From: Takakia lepidozioides
Lineage: Eukaryota > Streptophyta > Takakiopsida > Takakiales > Takakiaceae
Length of the DNA stretch: 64,000 nucleotides
Direction of reading: 5' to 3'
Assembly: GCA_030704615.1 (NCBI GenBank)
Contig: CM060732.1
Location: 47,227,053-47,291,052 of the forward strand
Under the pieces are notes generated by a model. That model did not search any database and was not told where the DNA came from. It was given only the letters and a program-made list of their open reading frames with translations. Below are positions 34,805 to 45,326 of this stretch, piece by piece (the first letter of the stretch is position 1; each line of letters begins with the position of its first letter). The position numbers were made by a program, and so were the translations under genes.

Positions 34805-36215
34805 TGACAACTAAGATTTCATATTCATCACAATTTACTACACATCTCAACAATCTGTAAAGTTTAGTGTGGAAATTTAATTGTTTGATTAGCTCCACTA
34901 TTTAACAATGATATAAACGAGCAAGGATTGATTTGAAATATTATATCCCTCAAATTCGACTTGCTCTCTGTTAAAGGTAGTTGCAACTTGCACTGCAGAA
35001 TCACTTCCACACCACAATTTGGATGATGATTGGTACATTCGTCTTCAATATTGGAAGACTACCTTAATTATAACCTAACAATTTGAATAGCATTTGAGTG
35101 ATGAAAGTAAATTACAAGCCGAAGAAGAATCTGCACAAAAATGCTTCAAGATTACCTAATCAGAGGCAACAGGTTTGTTACGTAAAGTATCTCAAGTCTC
35201 TAGTTACGATAGCATCTCGGAAGATGCATGCTAAAATTGTTACGATAAACGGTCAAATGTGTCTCTCAAGACAAATGCACAATAATATAGAGAAAGAGCA
35301 ACATGACATATACATAACTAAGGTTGTTTCAAGGAAGAAAAGATTTAAATAAATAATATTTTTTATAATTACAAGGTGGGAAATCGAAAGTGGAATGTTT
35401 GGTGATGAAACGTCTAATGTTAATCAGATATTATAGGGGTTTTATCTTCTTTGCATACAACCCACAATGATATTACAACCTTCATTGAAAACCCATTCAA
35501 TTACATATAAGTATTGTAGACAAGGATGACTCTACATTAACCTTACTCGATTGAAGCACAATAATTATGAATCTTACAACTCAATTAATCCATCATCACC
35601 ATGGATTGTGCAAAATGCTCGGAGTGAGGATCTTAGGTGCTTCATAGAAAGCTCATTGTCCAAGAAGTAGTAAGATGTGGAGGAGAGGAAAGAAAATGCA
35701 CATGTAAGATTTAGATAAAGCTATCATGAAGAGATTGATAAATCCAAATGAAATATTGAAAAAAACATTCACACGGTGGTTCAAAGAGTACAGTGCACCT
35801 TGGAGACATTCTATTAACCTCAAACTTTGGTTGTAAGCCTGATCAAGTTTCAATGTCACATGTTATGAAGTGGGTGAGATGTAAGGAGATTATCCCAAGA
35901 GCTGCTAAGGAAGTTGGAACCACCTTCAAGATGTATATTGATTCAGAAGTATAATACAGACTGGGTTGGTAGGTACCTACTCTTGCTAAGACACTTGCAA
36001 ACCCATAGCCATAACAATCTCTCTACAAGGCCATTTAATTAGTGAGTTAATTTGGCCTTGCCCCAATTATAGTTAGGCTCCACTGATAATTAGTTAAGAA
36101 CAATTAAGAGAATTAGTTAGTATTGATTATGATTTGGTGCTCCACTTAAAAATGAGGCCAATTGAAGTTAGCGTAAAGAAGAGCCTCTTTGCCTTAAACG
36201 TTTAATGCTTCTACT
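34805..36215. other. AT-rich intergenic DNA, no gene seen
   Basis: Short frames only, no domain support, no strong repeat. The first part may contain 5' untranslated sequence and promoter of the minus-strand low-complexity gene. Confidence 0.4.
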
Positions 36216-36647
36216 TAAGGGCCGTACAACACTAGCGGCACACCAACGCCACTAACGTGGATGTTGCAGGCTAGGGATTGTTGGACGACATAGGTCCATG
36301 TCACCAAGCGGCAATGAGTCAGCTACCACACTATAGCAGAAGCCCAGCAGCAAAAAAATCGGTAGGAGAGACCATCACACGCCGGGGTTGGAGAGACCAG
36401 CTTCGCGATGGCGGGAGAATTGCGTTAGGACAAAATGTCTTCCTAAAATTGTGGATTTCCAGCAGACACTGCCTGGAAATCCATATTTCACAGTAATGTG
36501 ACGTGTAGGGGCCAGGTCGGAGCCTCTCCACCGGTAGCAGCCACTAGTGTGGTAGGCAGAGCGGCACACTGCCCTCCCTTAAACCAATAGGAGGGTCCGA
36601 AATCGAGTGCCGCTACCCCTCTTGCCGCTAGTGTGGTACGGCCCTAA
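36216..36647. mobile_element. MITE of PIF/Harbinger (Tourist) type
   Basis: A 426-bp element (36219-36644) is bounded by 22-bp terminal inverted repeats that differ at one position. They start GGGCCGTACAACACTAG on the left and end GTGTGGTACGGCCC on the right. The flanks are a perfect TAA target duplication (36216-36218 and 36645-36647). A 3-bp TAA or TTA duplication with GGGCC-type ends is the signature of PIF/Harbinger MITEs. There is no coding capacity. Confidence 0.85.
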
Positions 36648-36939
36648 AACTCGCCTATCCCAACGTTGGAAACCAATTATACTACCATCTATCATTGTTT
36701 TGCTCCATGATAACGTCAGACTAAATTACTATACACACCGTGTCACCATCGCTCTTAATTGTCTTAAACGTTATGGTCATTGGATTCCCTCCTACTTATT
36801 GCCTTCAAATGTTCCATATATAGAACAAAGACAACCTATTTTTCTGAGCTCCTAGCTTGTATACATTTTTCATCGAGCTTCTAAATAAGAGAGTTTGTCA
36901 TTCTCAAAAAGTGAAAAATATGGACTACTTCAAAACTGG
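36648..36939. other. Intergenic, no gene seen
   Basis: No feature supported between the MITE and the G-rich tandem region. Confidence 0.4.
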
Positions 36940-37215
36940 GGGGGAACATATTGAAATGTTTGGAAATTTTGAGCATATGAGCAGAGAAGGGCATAGGGAG
37001 CAGGGGAGCAGGGGGAGCGAAACCGGGGAGCGCAACAAGCAGGGGAGGGCAGGGAAGCAGGTGAGGTGGGAGCAACTCAGGGGAGCAGACATACAGGGGA
37101 GCAGGGAGCCCTTAACCTGCTGAAGCAGGGGAGAGCAGGGGGGCATGGTTAGCAGGGGAGCATGCATGGGAGTTTGGAGGGGTGAGGGGAGCACAGAAGA
37201 GCACAAGGAATGTAG
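36940..37215 (+). repeat. G-rich degenerate repeat (GGGGAGCA-type)
   Basis: The plus strand contains more than a dozen blocks such as AGCAGGGGAGCAGGGGGAG spread irregularly over about 270 bases. Many runs of four or more G occur close together, which favours G-quadruplex formation. Both-strand frames across it are artefacts of composition. Confidence 0.7.
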
Positions 37216-37689
37216 CATTGCAACCAGAGGGGAGCACAATTGCATGCACACCGATGACTGCCATGATTATATTCAGCCCAGACACGGTACAGCAGCAGGG
37301 GTCACCCCAACACAGCAACCCTCTACAGCGACTCTACAATGTCCTGTGCAATTGAAGGGTAAAAATAAATAAAAATTCAATGGACATCTTTATTACAACC
37401 GGCCAATTCATAAAAATGTGTTACACATAGGTTTTTGTGGTGATAGATTAATAGAATTACGGTGTAGTGGTTTGGCATCTTTACTAATCCTATGCATTTG
37501 CATGTGGGTATGGGATTCAATGATCCCATGAGGTTTTGGTTCCCCTTGGACTGTGTTTATGAGATTCCATGAATTGTCTCTGGTGATGTTCAATTACTTG
37601 CCTTTGCTTTTAACCCATCTTCCTTCCATTTCATTTATTCCTCTTGTCCCATAAGCTCTTTGAGTTTCCCGCAGATGTTATAAAGTACC

Positions 37690-38220
37690 ATTAGGGTAGT
37701 CTGTGCCGTTGGCCCAAGTGTCCAATGTCATCTAAGTCCAAGTGCAATTCCTATGTATCCAAGTGTGTCTCCTATGTCGAGGCCCAAATGCGACCTCTAG
37801 GGTAGCATGTGCCGTTGGCCAAAGTGTCCAGTGTCATCTAAGCCCAAGTGTAAGATCTTCTATGTATCCCAGTGCATCTCCTATGTCGAGGCCCAAGTGC
37901 AACCTCTAGTGTAGCATATGTTGGCCCATGTGTTAAGAATTGAAATCTAAGGCCAAGTGCAATTTCCTGTGTATCCAAGTGCGTCTCCTATGTCGAGGCC
38001 CATCTCAGCCCAAGTGCAATCTTCTATTCATGTATCCAAGTGCATCTCCCATGTAGAGGCCCAAGTGTCTAGTGGATCATCTTAACGCAAGTGTCTAGGG
38101 TGGCCTATGCCGTTGGCCCAAGTGTCTACTGTCATCTAGGTCATCTAAGTCTAATCATTTTTTTTTCTCTAGGGTAACATTTGCCTTGTTGTTGGCCCAA
38201 GTGTCCAATGTCATCTAAGG
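37690..38220. repeat. Minisatellite of about 105-110-bp units
   Basis: Four to five imperfect units share the phrases CCGTTGGCCCAAGTGTCCA, TCCTATGTCGAGGCCCAAG and CCTCTAGGGTAGCAT. Units are shortened toward the right. No coding function is apparent. Confidence 0.75.
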
Positions 38221-38819
38221 AAGTTTTTTTCCATAGAGCCTACGATCAGATTTGAACCGGAGACCTTTCCCTTGATATCTATCCGTCGAGGCTCCAACCA
38301 TTGTCCTAGGAATGCCCACTTTGTCATTTTCGCTATTTTTTGTGAATTTCCAGTGACCAAAAGTACTTGAAATTCCGTATCTCCCACACCGTATGTCCAA
38401 AAATCATGAGACCAGGTTGTTGCACCCCTCCTCATCGAGGGCTTTCCAACGGTACCAGGCACAACGTTGGGCCGCGGTTGGGGACATCTCAACGTGACAA
38501 AACAAACAAAACAAACAAACGTCTCGCTTCATATATTGATTTCATTTCCTTTCTTTTGAGGTCTATATCGAGACCGCTGAAATAAAGCATAAACTATTTT
38601 TTGTCTCGTCATGGGTTTTGTGAGTTGGCTTGTTATGTCGAATCGACATGTTAGATCTACTGGGTTGCAGACAAATATCAAAGAGAGATGAGGAGCATAT
38701 TCGAAAGAAATGTTTTTCAAACCCCCCTTGATGGTGGGACGATGGAGGCAATAAGGTGAATGCTTGTTTTTGCGTGAAATCGTTAGAACTATGAATTTGC
38801 TAAATCATAGAGATAGTGC
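38221..38819. other. Non-coding stretch with a possible degenerate SINE head
   Basis: On the minus strand GGTTCAAATCT near 38250 resembles a Pol III B box. A weak A-box-like TGGTTGGAGCC lies about 40 bases upstream. This is too weak for a firm call. The rest is unremarkable. Confidence 0.25.
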
Positions 38820-39420
38820 CACGGACATAGCCTAGAAGAACTCACCAAGATTAATTATCAAAAGTTACCAAGTTATCGAAAATTATCATGATTTATCACA
38901 AAATGACCATAAATTACTATGAGTTATCAAGTTATTACCAAATTATTGAGAGTAACTCAGGAAATTACTCATAACGTTTCCTTGGTTGAGGAAGCTTCTC
39001 AGGAGACTACCTATGGCTGGAGAAACTTCTCAAGAGACTTCTTTTGGTTGGGGAAGCTTCTTAGGAAACTTCATAGTGACTAGTAAATTAGAAAGAAAAA
39101 ATAGTGACTAGTATATATAGGAGGTGAGACTGGACACTCCTCAGTCTCGCCAACAGAAGTTCGAGCTACTCTTGTTTCCAGTCCCAGTACTCCAGCCCAG
39201 TTTCCAGTATTCCAGTACTCAATTACAGTTCCAGTATCTTATATTCTTGTCCTTATTGTAAAGATTACATAAAGTTCATATTGATTCATGTTTACCCATC
39301 GTGTGTATTCGGCCACGCCGAACCTGACTTTCTTGTGTAGTCTTGTACCTCTAATCTGATCTCTTGTTTGAGTTCAGTTATGTTCTCGTCCTTGATAGTT
39401 TGGCGAGACTAAGTTTGTGC
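38820..39420 (+). mobile_element. Possible solo LTR
   Basis: Repetitive phrases (GAAGCTTCTCAGGAGAC, GAAACTTCTCAAGAGAC, GAAGCTTCTTAGGAAAC) resemble LTR U3 enhancer repeats. GTATATATAGGAGG at about 39112 is a good TATA context. A T-rich stretch with TATTGTAAAGATTACAT follows. Possible TG and CA ends exist near 38817 and 39420, but no target duplication was found, so the boundaries are tentative. Confidence 0.4.
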
Positions 39421-39689
39421 ATAAAAAACTCCATAAAATTCTACAGAGAGAACCAGATAAATAGAAAGACGAACTTCTATTCATCTACATGTCCTACCTA
39501 CTGTGCGAAAAAGTTTTCTGAAGGTGGTTGGATCTAAGTGAGAATTGACATCCACATTTGAATACGCGGACATAGGCCTAAATACAACAAATAGAGGGGC
39601 TGGAGAATTACTGTCATGCGGGCTTTAAAGCTTTTAGCCTTGGCTTCAACTGCCCACTCCTTTCATACCACCTGACACTACTACAAGAG

Positions 39690-39880
39690 TACAGGGGGGG
39701 CCTGTCCTCGGCACTATGTCCCAGACACTTTGAGGGATTGTGCCGGGATGCCCGGGCAAAAACTGCCTGCCCTGCCATGTCCTCCGCGCCTCGTGAGCGC
39801 CCAGCCCTCGCGCTCCTCCCCGTTGACTCCCCGCTCCTCAGCGCTACGCGGGTGCATGGGGCCCGCCTGCCCCCAAGCCT
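39690..39880. repeat. GC-rich dispersed repeat, copy 2
   Basis: Closely matches the repeat at 14140-14320 in the same orientation. It is preceded by CACTACTACAAGAG at about 39677, which resembles a CACTA-type transposon end, but the opposite end was not found. Confidence 0.65.
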
Positions 39881-40117
39881 TCCGCACCCATGCCCACACC
39901 TTGCCACGTCCTCGCTTCCTTATCCGCCACATCGCCCTCCCACAACCCGCCTTCCTGCCACTACATGACGTGGTGGCTTGTGACTTGTGAGGCATACACT
40001 GCCTCAAATGTGGATGGCTGAGGCAGATTAGATACTCAAAATTAGGGATTCCAATATTCTAGAAGCATAAGGGCTAATGGCTCTCTAGGGTGCCTTCTTG
40101 ATGGGCAATGCTAGAGT

Positions 40118-41022
40118 GTGAGCCTAGCCACGCGAGCCCATGAGCCTGTGAGCCAAAGAGCCTGACGTGAGCCCAGTCCATGTGGCACGAGAATGGGGGA
40201 AGATGCAGGATGTATTTCCGCGGATGAGCACCCATTACCGTGGAAACACGGCAAACACGGCAAATCGACAAATATAGCAAACACGACAAACATGACAAAT
40301 CGGCAAACACAGCAAACCCTAACCCTAACCCTTAACGAACTTCAATGTTCGTGAAGGAAAACACGCAGAGAATTAAGCTGATGCATTACCGCGGAAACAC
40401 GGCAAACACGACAAACCGGGGAAACACTGCAAATCGTAACCCCTAACCCTAACCCTAATCCTTAGCGAACTGCCATGTTCGTGGAGGGAAACAGGGCTGG
40501 GAATTAAGCGGGCATTAGGCACATGAGAATTCAAAATTTTTTTTTAGATCATCCTGCATGGGGCCTGCCATGGCTACATTTGTGCTGCCCCCGTGGGTCC
40601 ACAGACGAGGACAATTTTGAGACCCCCAGTTTTTGGCGAAAACTGCCTTATTTGGATCTCTTTTTCCTTTTGTTTCATTCGCCAAGGGGATTTTCAGGTG
40701 GCCAAATGACGAAAAATCGCCGATAAAAAAAACGCTGACCCTAACCCGCCGGGTACCCGGGGTGAAAATCCGGACCCGCACAACACTGTCGTCGATGTCG
40801 TCAATGATCATCCTGAAATCATGATCATGAAAAAATTGAGTGTGTTGACGCACTTAGTTCTGAGGAAGGGGGGGGGGGGGATTTTTTTTTTGGCACCCCC
40901 CCCCCCAATCGCCAAAAACCCACCGAGTACCCGGGGTGAAAATCCGGACCCGCACAACACTGTCGTCGATGATCGTCCTGAAATCATGATCATGAAGAAA
41001 TTGAGTGCGTTGACGCATTTTT

Positions 41023-41061
<39 letters not shown>

Positions 41062-42106
41062 TATTTTTCTGATAGGCCAGATGAGGAGTGGGTTTAGGAT
41101 TGTGGGGCCTCATCTGTTTCCCAAGGAGATGTTCGTCGCCAGTCTTGCGAGAACTATACACCTCATTTGTACCAATTAGCCTATGGTTTTCACATAAAAA
41201 GAGTTCCATTCATCCTATGGCTTTCAATTATTTCTGTACTTCACCTTCTATTGCTCATCAACATTCATTTGATTTGCAAAATATGGCAAGGGTGGAAATA
41301 CATGTAGCCTACCAATTCGAGGAAAATTACCTAGAGTAGGCCACTACCCTACACCCAATATATATAGCCACTCCTACCCCTTTTCAAAATCCCTAAAAAA
41401 AGCCTAGTTAGGGTCCGGGTTGCCTATCCGGATCCGGACCCGTGCCATCACCAAAAACTCGGACCCTGACCCGGGTTCATTTTAAAACCGGACCCGGACC
41501 CGCCAGCTAGGTCCAGAACCCGTTAAACCCGCTATTCGCAGGCTAGAATTGGTATAGCCATCTTCCCTAGTTCACTAGTTGACTTTCTAGATAGTTGTAC
41601 TATTGTTGGTGGGTTGAAAATAACTCTCTAGTGGGTGTGGCTGCTGCAAGAGTATACTTATAGGAACAATGACCAAAGAAGGTTGGGGCTTGGTGAGAGT
41701 GGGGCCAGGTGGGATCGCGGCTTGGGGCTCGTCTTCAAGGTGGAGCGCTTGGGGCTGGTGGAGGGTGGGACCAGCTGCGTGAAGTGCTTGGGGTGAGAGT
41801 GTTTGGGGTTGACGAAGTAGGCTGGGGGAATTGGGTCCATCATCGTGCTTCTAAAGGGGACTCAATATGTCGTGTTTGCCGTATATTGCCGTGTTTGCCG
41901 TGTTTAGAAGGTTTGCCGTGTTCACCTCTTCTTCCAAAATATACGTTTTCATGGTAATAGGACCCATTCTAAACCCTGTCTTCGGTTATAGGACTTGCTT
42001 CTCCCTCCTCTAAACCCTGGGCTCACGCTTAGCAAACGTGAGCCTAGGCTCACGCTTAGAGGGCAAAGCATGAGCCGAGCTCCTGGGCTCACGTGGCTAG
42101 GCTCAC
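40118..42106. mobile_element. Two-kb element with GTGAGCC-type inverted termini
   Basis: Left end GTGAGCCTAGCCACGCGAGCC at 40118 matches the reverse complement of the right end (GTGAGCCTAGCCACGTGAGCC) at 42106. Inside both ends lies a degenerate ACACGGCAA minisatellite in opposite orientation (about 40230-40430 and 41870-41930). No transposase frame is present, so it is non-autonomous. A third related terminus occurs at 52754. No clear target duplication was found. Confidence 0.55.
40740..41059 (+). repeat. Tandem duplication ending in a 33-nt poly-A
   Basis: A segment of about 95 bases beginning TACCCGGGGTGAAAATCCGG occurs at about 40752 and again at 40929. Between the copies lies a homopolymer cluster (G run, T run, C run at about 40868-40905). 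The right copy runs into an A run at 41027-41059. A poly-A end suggests a retroposon, but it lies inside the GTGAGCC element. Confidence 0.6.
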
Positions 42107-42678
42107 GCCGTAGCCACGCTCCTTCTTGCTTAAGGTTTTGGATCGCCCTCTTTGTAACTTGAGGTATGTTTTCCTTCCCTCTTCTTTGTGCTTACAGGTG
42201 GTTTAGAAATGGTAGAGCTTGCATACATTTGTACTCTTAAGTGGATGACATATGTGTTGAGGTCAAGCTTAAAGTTTCTATGTTAGCAAAAGTGCATACT
42301 TCAATCTTAATGTACCTATTTTTTTTATAACTTAAGCTCTCTTTGATTGGAAATGATTAAACCCTAAAAATACGATACAGGGTTTACGGAAATTCTCTAA
42401 GCTTCATAGAAACCCATGAACATCCGGCTAACTTGATCTCTTTTTGTGTTTAGTGTTTAGAATATGTATAAATGTCATGTTAAGGTTTTCTATAAGGTTT
42501 CAATGAGGCATAAACATCTATAATATCAATTGAGCTATGATGGTAACATAAAATAATGACACTTTCACACTAAGTTCCATAAGGTTGAAGTTGTTTTCTT
42601 ATTTTTTTCTTAACTTTCCTACATGAGGTTTTGCTTGAATTGCCATTTAATTCTATGCATGCTTTGTTGTTAGGATCC
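42107..42678. other. Intergenic, probable 5' flank of the gene at 42679
   Basis: AT-rich with no coding signal. It may include promoter and leader of the downstream gene. Confidence 0.4.
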
Positions 42679-43350
42679 ATGGCTCCTTGTGCAAAAAAGA
42701 GTGCAAAGAAGAAGTGGAGTAGAGATGAAAGCCAAAAGAATGCAAGGAGGGCAAATAAGGCTAAGGAGAATGAGGCCAATGCACGGCGTAATGCTTTTAA
42801 ACGCATTGACGTGAGAATCAATTTCAAGTTTGAGCATGAAAGAAATACAGTTGATGAGCCGAGTGACATGAAGGTGGATGTGGAGGAATATGAATTGGTG
42901 CGGGCAATGTGTGCGGGGTTTCTTGACTGTTTGAAGGGGTTGCGCACCAAGCATCACCATACTTTGGTGCCTCCCCTCACCACCTATGACCATTGGTTTA
43001 CCAAGCTCATCCGCATGGGTCTGGAGGATTACCGACGGTCTCGTCTCATGAACAAAAGATGGTAGAATACATCATTGACCTCTTCAGTGGTAAGTAGGAT
43101 TCATGTTCAATGTTTTAATTGTTTATCAATGTTTGTTTGCTTCATGTGACTACATTTTCCATTGCAGTGCAAGTGCATTGAACATATAATACATTGTTTG
43201 TGTAGAGGATGATTGGGATGAGGGGTTGGACGAACATGCGAAGGCTCTTGGCTTCGTTCGCGAAGCAAATGATTATTTTTACGCTAAGCTCTTATGGGAA
43301 GTTGAAAAAGAATGGAAGAAAGAGATAAGAGGTAGGAAGGTTGGGAAGTG
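42679..43350 (+). pseudogene. Short unrecognised gene, two exons, one frameshift
   Basis: The ATG at 42679 opens a very basic N-terminus (MAPCAKKSAKKKWSRDESQK), a likely nuclear or nucleic-acid-binding tail, followed by YELVRAMCAGFLDCLKGL and HHTLVPPLTTYDHWFTKLIR. That frame stops at 43065. The neighbouring frame is open just before this and carries EQKMVEYIIDLFS up to a good donor at 43090. It joins in phase with an exon at 43206 (acceptor TTGTGTAG) encoding DDWDEGLDEHAKALGF and ending LVGK-like before a stop near 43350. The product would be about 190 residues if a shift is accepted near 43000. I do not recognise the family. It may be a transposon accessory gene. Confidence 0.45.
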
Positions 43351-43749
43351 ACAACTGATGCATCCCCGCAAAGTGCGGGAGGCCCGGGAGCGGGCTAAAA
43401 TGAGATGAGGCAACGAAAGAGACACGGGTTAACCAATTTTGTGGTTGTCCCGGTGCCCAATGCCGACATAGCAACTTGTAGCCGTATACCACCAACACTA
43501 GGGGTGAAAAGACATTGAGATCAACCCCAAAATGTGGTGGGAAAGGAGGGAAAAGATGTAGAGGAGGGAAGAGAGGAAGAGGAAGGAAAAGAGGCCGATA
43601 GATGAATTATTTAGCTTCATCTATTTGTGTAAGTGAACGATGGCTTGGTATACCATTGTAAGAGAGTACGATGCTCTAAACATTAATGGTATAAATGTGA
43701 GAATTGAAGATACAATTGATCATATGTATCAATGTATGAATCGTGGTTG

Positions 43750-44300
43750 TAATACATTAAGTATAGGCTTATACAAATTCATATTAGTATATACATCGTC
43801 ATAGCTTCATTGACGAATATTTATATGCATAATGTACAAGTAATATGTCTAAGAATGTCGTTTAAGTGGGTAGTGGATATCCAAATTTGATCTCACATAC
43901 TTGGAAAAATCAATGATATATTCTGGTATATCTATGCACACTGATTGCACATAGTGGGTTTAGATGTGTCATGTAAGTGTCACTTAGTGTCATATCGGAG
44001 ATCCCCATATTTTATACATTAAGTATAAGCTTACACAAATTTATATTAGTATATACATTGTCATAGCGTCATTGACGAATATTTATATGTATAATGTACA
44101 AGTAATATGTCTAAGAATGTCGTTTAAGTGGGTTAGTATTGGTGTGGATATCCAAATTTCATCTCACATACTTAGAAAAATCAATGATATATTTTGGTAT
44201 ATTAAGCTATGCACACTGATTGCACATAGTGGGTTTAGAAGTGTCATGTACTAAGTGTCACTTACTAGTGTCATATAGGAGATCCCCATATTTCATACAT
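43750..44300. repeat. AT-rich tandem duplication of about 264 bp
   Basis: Two copies begin ATACATTAAGTATA at 43752 and 44016 and stay alignable to about 44300. Later phrases (GTCATTTAAGTAGAC, TTTCATACAT) recur in weaker form to about 44700, so an older, longer array probably existed. It may be subterminal sequence of the MULE to the right. Confidence 0.75.
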
Positions 44301-45326
44301 CTCAAATCTTAATCCATACACATATGCAAATATATGTAAAAATATGATTGGGGAGTGTCATTTAAGTAGACAAGTGTTGTATTGCATGATGATATTTCAT
44401 ACACATCGACAAAAGTATATGACACATTGTCAAGCATTGAGCCATGTACATTTAAGACAATGTGCACAAATTGTTTTAGAGGTGTCATTTAAGTAGACTA
44501 GTATTACACAACATGTTGATATTTCATACATAATGTCAAAAGTGTACAACACATTTGCACACATTCATCCATACACATATGTGGAAGTATGCAAAATTTG
44601 CTTTAAGAATGTCATCTAAGTGCGGTTAATGTTGCATTGGATGTCAAAATTCCATACATATATCATAAAATCTATGACATAGTTTAGTGGGTGTTAAGCG
44701 TACATCTATAAGTTCATAATGGATACATACTTGTGTAAGTGTATATCTTATGTTGAATATACATTGTTGTAACAATATGCAAGACTACATATGTTACACA
44801 ATGTTTCCTCATAAGACACAATGTCTCCTCAATATGACTAAGTTAGAGATTATTTGAAAACAATACAAAAGTAAATTCGCTCAACAATGCATGAATATTT
44901 TATTTCACCGGCAAAAGTATGGTGACAATTCCGACATGACACAATGATATCATCTTTTTCAATACGTGTACTTGTAAAACACACATCACATTTCACTTTA
45001 GGTATTTTCGGAAAAAATATTCTCTTTTGTTTTGACCGCGAGAGCAACATGTGATGGGCGTTTAGCTTGCGGCCGAGCTCCGTCTAATTTGTGGTATTAC
45101 CATGCCTCATTCTAGTCCTCCTCACATTCTCTTGTATACCATATATAGAACATTTGGAAGGTAGAGAAATTGTGGAAGGCCGTGTGAAAGTAAATGGTTC
45201 AGTGATAGATGTCACACACTCTTTGATCGCTTTCAACTTGCATTTCAACTCTTCCGAAGAGTAGTCTTTCGCCTAGCTCCGCACTTTGACAGCTCCAACT
45301 CCAAGTCACCCACGAGCTCAAGATGT
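44301..45326. other. AT-rich non-coding flank of the second MULE
   Basis: Decayed relatives of the 264-bp repeat extend to about 44700. The rest has no supported coding feature. A short Cys-rich minus-strand frame near 44900-45050 (KCDVCFTSTRIEKDD, then CRNCHHTFAG) might be a Zn-ribbon tail exon of the MULE gene. Confidence 0.35.

Noticed and set aside
39677-39700. CACTA transposon terminus (CACTACTACAAGAG)
   Set aside because: No matching inverted end or 3-bp target duplication was found, and no CACTA transposase is nearby.
40315-40470. Telomere-like AACCCTAACCCTAACCC runs
   Set aside because: Only two or three units at two places inside the GTGAGCC element. This is too short for a telomere or a convincing interstitial telomeric array.
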